Below are positions 16,674 through 24,780 of a stretch of DNA of 39,012 nt, piece by piece. Positions within the stretch are counted from its first letter, which is position 1; the number at the start of each line of letters is the position of its first letter. The notes below the pieces were generated by a model, which saw only the letters and a list, made by a program, of their open reading frames with translations, was not told where the DNA came from and made no database searches. The stretch is from a virus. Position numbers and translations under genes: made by a program. The DNA is taken from positions 1 through 39,012 of IMG/VR virus record IMGVR_UViG_3300010430_000201. The stretch is one strand, 5' to 3'.

Positions 16674-17116
16674 TACCTGGTCCTCGCATATCTGTAGTGA
16701 TTTGTTTTGTCTGGCATGTAACCCACCATTAAGCCCTCGTTCTTAAAGCCAAGTTTGTTGGCCCACCGCATACCTTCAGTATAACCCTCACGCACAGTAA
16801 TTTGCATCCTATGCAGGGATAATTCTCTTTCATAGTGTGCAATAACGGAAAGCGTAAGTCTATGGAAACTTATAGGCCTCTCGACGCACTCCTCGCTTGT
16901 TATCGCCCAGCAATCAGCCACCCCCGGCCAATGAACATACAAGCCAAAGATACCGTAAACCTTATTCTCGTCAACAAAACTAACTAGATGGGCATCTTGG
17001 TTGGAGTGCGCCTGCATAACAACCTCAATTAACTCATCCTCAGACATCTCTGAATAGGCGATCTTCTTGTGATTCATTTCACAAACATGTCTGAGCTTAA
17101 AGTGTTCTACCTTCAT
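16673..17116 (-). CDS. GNAT-like protein, acetyl-CoA motif degenerate
   Basis: A 147-residue protein with a GNAT-like outline: FKLRHV start, VSFVDENKVYGIFGLYVH central strands, and ANKLGFKNEGLM end. The usual R-x2-G-x-G/A loop is not clear; VERPISFHRLTLSVI occupies its place. It may be a non-catalytic relative and could act as a virion or tail-assembly protein. It is coupled on both sides (ATGA-type overlaps). Confidence 0.65.
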   Translation of the reverse strand: MKVEHFKLRHVCEMNHKKIAYSEMSEDELIEVVMQAHSNQDAHLVSFVDENKVYGIFGLYVHWPGVADCWAITSEECVERPISFHRLTLSVIAHYERELSLHRMQITVREGYTEGMRWANKLGFKNEGLMVGYMPDKTNHYRYARTR

Positions 17117-19413
17117 ACTTCATTTACTTGGTATCGAGTAATCAAGGACAACACTTCTAGCGGTAGTGGTCCATAGCTTTCTATAATAAGTTGCCCATCC
17201 CGGTCATACCCCTGGTCAAACTTAATGGTTTTGTCACCAGTAAAAACAGGTTGCTTCTGATCTGGTGCAATGGAAACGTCTTCAAACACCTGATTGTCTA
17301 AAATTTCCTCGTTGGCTGTACCAACTTTCATGCCTCTGGAGTTATAAATCCGCACAGTTACTTCATCAATTCGCTTAATTGTTGCTTGCGCCGAGCCAAT
17401 AACGGAACCGGCTTCTAGCTTTACTGGCTTAAGCCTTGAGGTAAATCCAATACCAATGTGTGCACGGCTGATATCACCGTCAGTAAGAGTAATTGATCCA
17501 CCAGCAACAGTCTGAGGAGCGCGCAGGCGACCAGTATCAATGTCAAAAATCTGTACCTCTTCATCTTCCAGGTGAGAAAGGCCAGTGAAAGTGTCGCCAG
17601 GTACAACAGTAGGTGCAGCATCATAAACCCCTGAATCTACATGAAAGGCCTCTAGGTAGTTTTGGTGAAAATCTTCAGTAAACTCAATGTATTCAAGGTA
17701 AAAAGCAGACGACCCATCAATTGTTCTATGAACCAACATCCAAAGCTGATCCTTACCTGATCCACCAACCAGCGCACACATATCCATTATTGTTGGCGAT
17801 ACACTATTTTGACTGCCTTCAGCCAAGAACGCAGTCCAAAAGTCAGAAGACCCGCCAAGCTGTTGATATGAGAACGCCCCAATCTTTTGAGCGTGGTTTC
17901 TTATTAGGGTTGTTAAGCCACCCCGAGAATCAAGAATACACAACAAGTCTTCACCGCCAATAAATAACATTTTCTTTATTGTTGATTTATTAAGAAGAGT
18001 TGTGCTGCTTACTCTGGCCTCGTCTAGCTCAATTTTTTTCTTATCGGTCATGTGTTCTGCAACAAACATAACGTCCTGTGGGATAAATGAGTCGGTGTCA
18101 AAGTCGAACACAAATTCGTTTATACTGTGGCCACCCCTTTTAGTATAAAGAATTGACGATCCTATTCTTGCTGGTGTGGCAGGAAAGCTACCAGAGGTAG
18201 CCTCTTGTTGTACAAATGGAATTGGTAAATTAATATCACGAACCGTAAACTCATCAGTAACAGTTCCCATAGATAAAAATCTTCCAGAGCTTAACCACTG
18301 AATGCCATTTCCTCCGACAGCCGCAAGAGAAAAATCTTTAGCATCATCATCACCGCTTGCTACCAGTGGTTCTTCAGAAAGCTTACTAACATTAAATGCC
18401 CTGCTTGCCCACACAGTATCCGGCGAACCAGTGCACCCACCAAACACAAGCCTAGATTCGTGGTATGCAACAGTTCTAGGCCACCCTCTTTTAGGAGGAG
18501 TAACGCCAGACCTAATCTTGCCGCCCCAAGACTGAGGTGCCCAAATGCCTGTTTTAGCCGTCAAAGAATTACTGACAAACCTAACCGTAACACCACAAGA
18601 TAAATTATCACCAGCAACAGTATCAACCTCAACAATAGTAACCTCTGGTATACCGTTTGCTAGCTTCCAAAAAGAACCAACATCATCTGAACTAAATGGG
18701 ATATGAGTTCCGCCACCACTGCCATCATCAGCAACAAGTTCTAGCTCGTCACCAACAGAGTAACTGACATCAAGAGTTCCTCCGGGCGCTGTGTCCCCAT
18801 CAACGTTCAGTTGAAGTGTATTATCTTTGTTGCTCTCTGGATTATATTCCTCATATGGTACCGATTGATAAGTGTTTGTGTCCCCGGAATTAATAACAGA
18901 ATGAATGCTGGACCAATCAAAAATAGCAAAATCATTCTTGTCGTCTCTGCGAATAAATATTGGCGGTCGATCTCTGTGTACAATAATTAAAAGATCATCT
19001 GCTATTGTCCACTGAATCTCTCTTATGTTTGTGATGTTTACATAATCAAGGCCGCTGGCTCCACCAGAAATAGTTAACCCACTACCATGTGTTAGGCTTG
19101 TTCCGTCAATAGTATTTATACCAACAACAGAAGACCCAGTAGCTAAAAGCGTAAAGTAAAATAAATAAACCTCTTCTGAGTCCTGGTCAATAATCCACGG
19201 AATAAGAACAACAGAACTAAGATTGCCGTTAGCAGTAATATCTTCGTAGAAGCGAGTGCCTGGTCTTCTCTTGGCACCACCCTGTGGATTAATTATAAAG
19301 TTAGTTAACTCTTCGCAACCGTGCTGGTATTGAGGAACATCAACTCTGCCTAGTATCTTCGGACTTAATTCTCCACCAAGAAAACTGGTCCGATTAAAAT
19401 TCGCCCGCCCCAA
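17113..19413 (-). CDS. Tail tubular protein B (gp12-like)
   Basis: About 767 residues. The N-terminus NFNRTSFLGGELSPKILGRVD, cited by its ends, and INPQGGAKRRPGTRFYE are typical of podovirus tail nozzle proteins. The rest is beta-rich with long Ser/Thr/Gly stretches. T7 gp12 is the counterpart; it forms the tail nozzle that carries the fibres. I chose TTG 19413 because AGGGGG lies 6 bases upstream, whereas the TTG at 19455 has no ribosome site. With this start it still overlaps tail tubular A by 20 bases. Confidence 0.85.
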   Translation of the reverse strand: MGRANFNRTSFLGGELSPKILGRVDVPQYQHGCEELTNFIINPQGGAKRRPGTRFYEDITANGNLSSVVLIPWIIDQDSEEVYLFYFTLLATGSSVVGINTIDGTSLTHGSGLTISGGASGLDYVNITNIREIQWTIADDLLIIVHRDRPPIFIRRDDKNDFAIFDWSSIHSVINSGDTNTYQSVPYEEYNPESNKDNTLQLNVDGDTAPGGTLDVSYSVGDELELVADDGSGGGTHIPFSSDDVGSFWKLANGIPEVTIVEVDTVAGDNLSCGVTVRFVSNSLTAKTGIWAPQSWGGKIRSGVTPPKRGWPRTVAYHESRLVFGGCTGSPDTVWASRAFNVSKLSEEPLVASGDDDAKDFSLAAVGGNGIQWLSSGRFLSMGTVTDEFTVRDINLPIPFVQQEATSGSFPATPARIGSSILYTKRGGHSINEFVFDFDTDSFIPQDVMFVAEHMTDKKKIELDEARVSSTTLLNKSTIKKMLFIGGEDLLCILDSRGGLTTLIRNHAQKIGAFSYQQLGGSSDFWTAFLAEGSQNSVSPTIMDMCALVGGSGKDQLWMLVHRTIDGSSAFYLEYIEFTEDFHQNYLEAFHVDSGVYDAAPTVVPGDTFTGLSHLEDEEVQIFDIDTGRLRAPQTVAGGSITLTDGDISRAHIGIGFTSRLKPVKLEAGSVIGSAQATIKRIDEVTVRIYNSRGMKVGTANEEILDNQVFEDVSIAPDQKQPVFTGDKTIKFDQGYDRDGQLIIESYGPLPLEVLSLITRYQVNEV

Positions 19414-19996
19414 AGAATGTCCCCCTACTTCTGGAAGTGATCCAGGTGTCAGCAATGAATGAATCAGGACTTCCCTCTTGAGCGTCGTAACTACGAGCGT
19501 TCCTTAGGTGCCACTGATAAGAAGCAAATATGTCTTGAGCAACGCCACGAGATTGAACAATCGCATAAGCAAGGTCAGCAGCAATTCTCCAGGCTAAAAC
19601 CTCTGCAAAGTCTGCGCTGAATAAAGCTGTTGTTGTTACCTCTGCAATATAGCGAGCGTTTATTGTAGCCGCATCGGTTGCAATCCTGCGATTACCGCCA
19701 TTGTTTTCAATCTTGTATTTCTCGTTTAAATATTCAGTATCTAGGATTCTAAGAAAATCACTAGGAAGAACAAAATAGTTATCAAAACCGTAAGCAGGGC
19801 TAGCGGTGTCCAAAGCCAAAGCAGCACGCTTAATAGCAAAATTCCAAGGATGACTCCGAAGAACTTCATTGCGGAGTTTAGAATATTGTTCTTTGCAAAG
19901 CCTGGCTTCTTTGGAATCTTCATCAAGTGAAGCTATCCTCTTGGCCCCTAGCTTAGCAAGAGCCGAATTACAAATAGACGTTTCCGTGACTGCCAT
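19394..19996 (-). CDS. Tail tubular protein A (gp11-like)
   Basis: A 200-residue protein. The N-terminus TETSICNSALAKLGAKRIASL, then EARLCKEQYSKLRNEVLRSHPWNFA, is the standard signature of the adaptor ring that joins portal and nozzle. Position between capsid genes and tail tubular B agrees. Its AGGGGAG ribosome site lies inside a long hairpin immediately upstream, suggesting that expression of the tail genes is tuned relative to the capsid genes. Confidence 0.9.
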   Translation of the reverse strand: MAVTETSICNSALAKLGAKRIASLDEDSKEARLCKEQYSKLRNEVLRSHPWNFAIKRAALALDTASPAYGFDNYFVLPSDFLRILDTEYLNEKYKIENNGGNRRIATDAATINARYIAEVTTTALFSADFAEVLAWRIAADLAYAIVQSRGVAQDIFASYQWHLRNARSYDAQEGSPDSFIADTWITSRSRGTFFGAGEF

Positions 19997-20035
19997 AGAA
20001 AAGACGCTCCCCTACCAAGAATGATAAGGGAACGT
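19997..20035 (-). terminator. Long hairpin before tail tubular A; terminator or SD-sequestering element
   Basis: On the minus strand, bases 20035-20023 pair with 20016-20004 as 13 base pairs including four G-U pairs, with a six-base loop (ATTCTT). CTTTTC follows, then the ATG of tail tubular A. The descending arm contains the AGGGGAG ribosome site. T7 has its main terminator at the equivalent place, after the capsid gene, so attenuation of downstream transcription is likely. Translational control by hiding the ribosome site is the alternative. Confidence 0.6.
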
Positions 20036-20041
20036 TCTAGA

Positions 20042-20509
20042 TTAGTCTAGTGAGTAATATACCCACACCTTAATCTTGTCGCCGATACCAGCGTCTGTGG
20101 TCTCATTCGCAGTTATGATTAACTGAGTCTCCTCAGCGAACTCAAAGCTGTTGCCAGCCAGAGTTAGGTCATCACTCATGCGAACGTTCGCAGCAGCAGA
20201 TCCAACCTCAACAGCACTCAAGAATGCGTTGGGGTCAGCAGCGTCTGAACCGTTAGCTTCAAACCCAAAATCTAACTCTCCGCTACCACCAGCAGAACCA
20301 AGCTGCGGGCTTTGTAGATGAGCGTCATACATTTTAGCGCCTTTAGGTAGCTTCATACACTTAATTACATCAGCGGCTGTTAATTCAGCAGCTAAAGTAA
20401 TCTCGTCATAGGAAACCCTAAGGCGACCAAAATCCATTTTGGTTTCGATCTTCTCGGCAGGGACGTTAACGTCTCTTAATGTTGCATTTACACCATATAA
20501 AGTAGCCAT
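20042..20509 (-). CDS. Capsid-associated / decoration-type protein
   Basis: A 155-residue beta-rich acidic protein. MKLPKGAKMYDAHL and LDFGFEANGSDAADP recur in small structural proteins encoded directly after podovirus major capsid genes. It is 12 bases downstream of the capsid gene and would be transcribed with it. A head-decoration or minor capsid role is inferred from position. Confidence 0.65.
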   Translation of the reverse strand: MATLYGVNATLRDVNVPAEKIETKMDFGRLRVSYDEITLAAELTAADVIKCMKLPKGAKMYDAHLQSPQLGSAGGSGELDFGFEANGSDAADPNAFLSAVEVGSAAANVRMSDDLTLAGNSFEFAEETQLIITANETTDAGIGDKIKVWVYYSLD

Positions 20510-20521
20510 ATCGCCCTCCTA

Positions 20522-21466
20522 TTAAGCAGAATTCTTACAAGCGATATCAAGAACTTTAACGTCCTCTAGACGTGTAGCTCCAATACCCATGCTTGCATAA
20601 ACCTGAGTTAAATAATGTTTGTCAGGACGAACATCAATTCGACCTTTCATATCTCTACCTACTGATAACATAACGCCATCAGAGGCCCAACATAGAACGT
20701 GGTCTGCATCGGTTTCAGTAGCATCGTTTGAACCCGCATCAACAATACCTGTAGCATTTACATAAGATGCATCTGCCTGAGGAATGCGCTCTGTTCTAAT
20801 GAAAGTAAAGCCCATAAACTCATCAACTTCACCGCGCACAAGTGCTTTTACAGTGTTGTAGTCAGAGCTAGTAACTTCTGTTTCATTTAACAAAGACTCT
20901 AGTTGCTCAGCACCTAAAGCACAATAACGACGAATCGAAGGATCAACCTCCGCTTTGTCTAGCACTTTCTTTGCTCTGCGTAATGCGTCAATGTTCAATC
21001 GAGAAACAACAGTTGGTCCAACACTGGTGTAAGAAATAAGCTTAGAAGCATCAGGTAGAGCAATTGTAGAAATTGTTCCACGACCTTCATAGGCGTTTCC
21101 TTGCATCGCAGTGATGAGCACGTCATCCATTGCACGTCCCAAAGCCCACATTGCCGCTTGGCTGTATGGTCCTTGAGGATCGATTAGTGTTCTGATCTTA
21201 TCTTCTTCATCGATAAAATCGTTGTAATACCAGTCTTCAAGCGTCACACGTCTTTTAGAGTGTGGCGTATCAATCTGGCCCGTATCAGAGTGTCGTCCAA
21301 CTTTCTTGATCGCACTGGCTGCACCAATACGTTCATAGAATGCGGACTCACCCTTTTGTGATTCGTTGCGAACAGCCATTCTAAGTCTAGAACCCTTCTG
21401 TTGTGAAAGGTGAAAGACGTTAGAAGTAAACTGATCTACAAACGACTGAGGAATTTGTTGAGACAT
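20522..21466 (-). CDS. Major capsid protein
   Basis: A 314-residue protein with an HK97-fold capsid pattern of the T7-like/extended type: an N-terminal arm (SFVDQFTSNVFHLSQQKGSRLR), the LEDWYYNDFIDEEDKIRTL region, a helix with AMDDVLITAM, and RRAKKVLDKAEV. No maturation protease is seen. It follows the scaffold gene and has GGAGGGG before its ATG, the best ribosome site in the late unit, fitting high expression. It is preceded by a terminator, so it may have its own promoter in the 190-base gap. Confidence 0.88.
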   Translation of the reverse strand: MSQQIPQSFVDQFTSNVFHLSQQKGSRLRMAVRNESQKGESAFYERIGAASAIKKVGRHSDTGQIDTPHSKRRVTLEDWYYNDFIDEEDKIRTLIDPQGPYSQAAMWALGRAMDDVLITAMQGNAYEGRGTISTIALPDASKLISYTSVGPTVVSRLNIDALRRAKKVLDKAEVDPSIRRYCALGAEQLESLLNETEVTSSDYNTVKALVRGEVDEFMGFTFIRTERIPQADASYVNATGIVDAGSNDATETDADHVLCWASDGVMLSVGRDMKGRIDVRPDKHYLTQVYASMGIGATRLEDVKVLDIACKNSA

Positions 21467-21592
21467 AGTCCCCTCCGTAGGTTAAAGTTTATTTCTGTTT
21501 GTTTTCGCTAGGTTATCTCGTGTACGAGGCCTTACTTGCGGTTTTTACATCACGCCCAGATGGTTCTCATGGACCGTAAAACGGGTACCCAT

Positions 21593-21621
21593 AAAAAAAG
21601 GGTGCCTTATTACGGGCACCC
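21593..21621 (-). terminator. Rho-independent terminator between scaffold and capsid genes
   Basis: On the minus strand, GGGTGCC (21621-21615), an 8-base loop, and GGCACCC (21606-21600) are followed by seven T (21599-21593). This is a textbook terminator. It sits directly after the scaffold stop and would limit read-through into the capsid gene. The remaining gap to 21467 contains smaller palindromes (GGGTACCC; CTCGTACACGAG) and must hold a promoter if the capsid is made independently; I could not identify one with confidence. Confidence 0.85.
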
Positions 21622-21656
21622 AGTCAAGCGTATAAACAAAGAAAGACAATGTTAAA

Positions 21657-22538
21657 TTAGAATGTATCTGTTTGAACGTCTTTTGTCGAGCTAACAATCT
21701 TGGTTAATTTCTGAACCTCTTCAACGATTCGCTCGTGATCTGCGTGGTCCTTATTATAATAAGGGTTTTTGCTTTCATCATAGTTGCCAATGATTTTATT
21801 AATCTTTGCCTGTGCATCCTGTGGTGTTACGCCAAAGTGTGTCACGTCGCCTCCGTCTTCAATCTTACCCTCGGTTACGCGCTCGCCAACCATGGCCATA
21901 AGCTTTAGCATACCTGGATGAGAACCAACCTCTGGCACATCTAAGAGTGACTTAAGTGCTGGAATTTGTTCTTCGTAATATCCTGCGCCAGCTCTTGCGA
22001 ACTTAACTTTTGCATCAAAGGCTGACCCCCATTCTTCGCGAAGGGATGCGATGCCGTTATTAATCTGCTCCTCTGACTGTTTGTTAATACTCGTTGCAGC
22101 GGCCGTAGAGTTTTCCCCGTACCACGCCATGAGGTCATTTGCTTGCCTTTGGCTGAGTCCACTTTTGTATGCGGCCTCTTTAAACCCGTTAACCATAGAT
22201 TCATTTACCTGTCCTCCTTCGCCTAATTGAAACTCATATTTGTCATGGGACTCTGGTCTACCTAGTTTATTGTAGGTATCAGCCCACTGCTCCTCAGTTG
22301 CGTTTTCATCTGGTACAATTAACTTATCTTTACCAACCATGGACTGGGCATGAACAAGAGACTTTACTATATCACCTACGCTTTTTGCATTTTTTACTAC
22401 TTGATAATCCTGGTATTCATCGGGGATCTCGGCCCGCCAAGCTGGGGTCTCTGGTGTTAGGTCCCCTAATAAATTTTCCGGTGCGTCTGGTGTATCTGGT
22501 TTTGTTTCTGGTGTGTTAGATATGTCTGTCGTTGTCAT
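21657..22538 (-). CDS. Scaffolding protein
   Basis: A 293-residue acidic protein. The N-terminal 40 residues are Pro/Asp/Glu rich and disordered. WRAEIPDEYQDYQVVKNAKSVGDIVKSL and KLGRPESHDKYEF are characteristic of podovirus capsid assembly proteins. The C-terminus is helical and ends with a charged segment, consistent with transient binding to capsid protein. It overlaps the Bbp19-like gene by 23 bases. Confidence 0.85.
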   Translation of the reverse strand: MTTTDISNTPETKPDTPDAPENLLGDLTPETPAWRAEIPDEYQDYQVVKNAKSVGDIVKSLVHAQSMVGKDKLIVPDENATEEQWADTYNKLGRPESHDKYEFQLGEGGQVNESMVNGFKEAAYKSGLSQRQANDLMAWYGENSTAAATSINKQSEEQINNGIASLREEWGSAFDAKVKFARAGAGYYEEQIPALKSLLDVPEVGSHPGMLKLMAMVGERVTEGKIEDGGDVTHFGVTPQDAQAKINKIIGNYDESKNPYYNKDHADHERIVEEVQKLTKIVSSTKDVQTDTF

Positions 22539-22785
22539 TTTGATTCTTTGCCTCCTCTAATTGGTTTAAATATTTCTCTGGACTGATCTTACTGATCTCT
22601 ATGATGTTTAGCAGAACATATCTTTGGCCTTCGCGATAGGCCGTTTCTATAGGATCGTTACAAAAAGTGGGTTGCATTACCCAGTGTTTAAGCATCATGT
22701 CATAAAGAACGCGCTTGCCCCTTGCCGTAGCAAAGAGTGCGGAGTAATCCTTGATTACATCCTTTTTCTTATCTGTTTTAACCAT
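22516..22785 (-). CDS. Bbp19-like small structural protein
   Basis: An 89-residue protein with DYSALFATARGKRVLYDMM and DPIETAYREGQRYVLLNI, a pattern found in Bbp19-type proteins located between portal and scaffold genes in many podoviruses. It is virion associated in some of them, but its job is not known. The ATG overlaps the portal stop by one base. Confidence 0.75.
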   Translation of the reverse strand: MVKTDKKKDVIKDYSALFATARGKRVLYDMMLKHWVMQPTFCNDPIETAYREGQRYVLLNIIEISKISPEKYLNQLEEAKNQNDNDRHI

Positions 22786-24392
22786 TATTCCTCAGGTAGT
22801 TTTTGTTGTATGTCAGCTATTTGACCCGCCTGATCTAGTCCCTGCTGTTGTTGTTGAGCCTGTAGAGCTTGTTGCTGAGCTTCCGCCCGGCCCTCTCTCA
22901 TCTCTTCCATCTCAGTGTCACCCCTAATTACATCTAGTGGAACACCGTGGATTTTAATCAACTCCCGCATAACCTTATCAGCATCAAAGTTATCCATAAC
23001 AGATGGGTCCATTTGAATGAAAGGTGCAGCGTCCTGTAGAGCACGAAGAATTGTTTGACCCTCGCTGGTTTTCTGGGCGCGTGCAATTAACCCAGTGTAT
23101 TCGACCTTCAGGGTCTTGCCGCTTAACTCTGGTGGAATTGTATCCTTTGGTATTACCCCGCGCCTCAACAGGATCGCAAAGGCTCTCTTGATTGTAGGCC
23201 GCAAAAACTCCACCTGAAGCCGACTTAACGCAGGTGCTAGAACGCGGAGGTTCTCTTCTGTGCGCTGTATCACTTCAGTTGCAGTCATCTGGGGTCCCTG
23301 GCTTAATTGAAGCTGGTCAATGAAGTAATGGTCCCTAATCCGTGAGCGCAAATCCTGCATATACTGAATGCCAAAATCCACTCGAGCATCAGTAACGATG
23401 GGTTGTATCCTGTCACTGGGTGGGCTACCCGCTCTATAGTAGTTAATTCCACCTGGCACCATGCGAACAGGCATAACAAATCCATCGTCTGGCATCATTA
23501 AAGGTGGATCAACTGTCTTCTGAGCACCACGAATGGTTACCCTGTTAATCTCGTTCATCATCTTAATGTCTGGTAGGCCCTTGATTGAAGGGGATCTTCC
23601 ATAAATTTCACCGCTTGCCTTGGCCCAGCGGGGTACAGCGTAAGGGAATTCCCGGAAGCCACTCTCTTCTAGAATTGTGTTCTCATTTGTTAAGAGATAA
23701 CTACTTGTATATTTTAGATTTGTAGCCTTTCCGGGTAAATCTTCTGATGGATAGATAGCGTGCAGCACCTCAAACTCATCGTCTGGATTGGTGCGCATGG
23801 CTCTTTCAATATGAAGAGAAAGGTCTTTGGCCTTGGGCCATCGCTGGTCAATCTGGCGCGCTGACCACCTAAAGGTGCGGTAAAGGGTGTCCACCACGCC
23901 GTCATGTCCTTCATCTATATAAATTCCTGCGATATGCTGGGCAAGGAAGCGGAGATGTCGGTCATCATCCTCTTCAATAGCCATCGCTGCGGTACCAAAA
24001 CCACCTAAATCTAGGTAGATTTCATGTACTTCTGAGTGAAAATTGGTGTCATTCAATACCCCGTGCATGATTCTGCTGGAGTCTTGTAGCCAGCGCTGTA
24101 TGTCATCACGCTCATCTAGCTCTTTCTCTCCGGTGCTTAGCTCAAACCAGAACTGACTGGGGTTAGTAAGCATGGATTGCAGGGCAGAGGCCAGAACCTC
24201 ATTGGCATGGATGGCAGTAGAGTCATAAATGTGTAGATTTCTGCGGTCACCAGGGTAATAGGTGCGGTTGATACTGGCTTTTCTCGGCATGACATAGTCA
24301 GCTACCTCTTGCCAGTGTGTCTCCCAGGTTCCTCTTAAGCTCTTAAAGTATTGGAGCCTGTCAAATATTTTAGCGCCTCTAGATTTTGCCAT
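22785..24392 (-). CDS. Portal protein (head-tail connector)
   Basis: A 535-residue protein of the T7-type head-to-tail connector family. The N-terminus RTWETHWQEVADYVMPRK is typical, as are IYDSTAIHANEVLASALQSMLTNP, WFELSTG and FLAQHIAGIYIDEGHDG. The C-terminus is a Gln-rich helical tail (QQALQAQQQQQGL). It forms the dodecameric ring at the capsid vertex through which DNA is packaged. One-base overlaps join it to genes on both sides. Confidence 0.93.
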   Translation of the reverse strand: MAKSRGAKIFDRLQYFKSLRGTWETHWQEVADYVMPRKASINRTYYPGDRRNLHIYDSTAIHANEVLASALQSMLTNPSQFWFELSTGEKELDERDDIQRWLQDSSRIMHGVLNDTNFHSEVHEIYLDLGGFGTAAMAIEEDDDRHLRFLAQHIAGIYIDEGHDGVVDTLYRTFRWSARQIDQRWPKAKDLSLHIERAMRTNPDDEFEVLHAIYPSEDLPGKATNLKYTSSYLLTNENTILEESGFREFPYAVPRWAKASGEIYGRSPSIKGLPDIKMMNEINRVTIRGAQKTVDPPLMMPDDGFVMPVRMVPGGINYYRAGSPPSDRIQPIVTDARVDFGIQYMQDLRSRIRDHYFIDQLQLSQGPQMTATEVIQRTEENLRVLAPALSRLQVEFLRPTIKRAFAILLRRGVIPKDTIPPELSGKTLKVEYTGLIARAQKTSEGQTILRALQDAAPFIQMDPSVMDNFDADKVMRELIKIHGVPLDVIRGDTEMEEMREGRAEAQQQALQAQQQQQGLDQAGQIADIQQKLPEE

Positions 24393-24583
24393 TATCTAAT
24401 AAGAACTGGAAAGGCTGAACCCTTGCTGGTCTGCTCGGGACCAGTAACAAGTAGGTTCTGCTTGCCAGAATTTCCCCTAATTAAGTTTAAAGTTTCAAGT
24501 CTGCGTGCTTTTGCTCTTTTGTCTTCTTCAACCTTCTTGCTTGCTTGTGGTTGAATGGCTGGTGTTGCTGTTTGTGCGCTCAT
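24392..24583 (-). CDS. Small hypothetical late protein (63 aa)
   Basis: Not recognised. It has a low-complexity N-terminus (Ala, Gln, Pro) and a basic central helix (EEDKRAKARRLETLNLIRG). It is coupled to the portal gene by a one-base overlap and to the preceding gene by a four-base overlap, so it belongs to the packaging/head block. Confidence 0.6.
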   Translation of the reverse strand: MSAQTATPAIQPQASKKVEEDKRAKARRLETLNLIRGNSGKQNLLVTGPEQTSKGSAFPVLIR

Positions 24584-24780
24584 CGTAAGCCCCCCGGGTC
24601 TACCTGAAAGTCATTTCTAAGTAAGGATTTTTTCTTTTCTTCCATGCGAAGAAGATTAACCATCTCTCTCCTTGGAATCTTAGGACCGTCTGGGTTATTG
24701 GGTTCATCACCAATTTCTTGGCGCATCATCCCCTTGGGTTCCATTGGATTTGGTTTATCTAATTCTATCCGAACGCTCAT
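24580..24780 (-). CDS. Small hypothetical late protein (66 aa)
   Basis: Not recognised. The protein is Pro/Asn/Glu rich with a charged helix (RREMVNLLRMEEKKKSLL) near the end. It overlaps the terminase large subunit stop by four bases (ATGA) and the next gene likewise, so it is co-translated in the packaging block. Confidence 0.6.
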   Translation of the reverse strand: MSVRIELDKPNPMEPKGMMRQEIGDEPNNPDGPKIPRREMVNLLRMEEKKKSLLRNDFQVDPGGLR

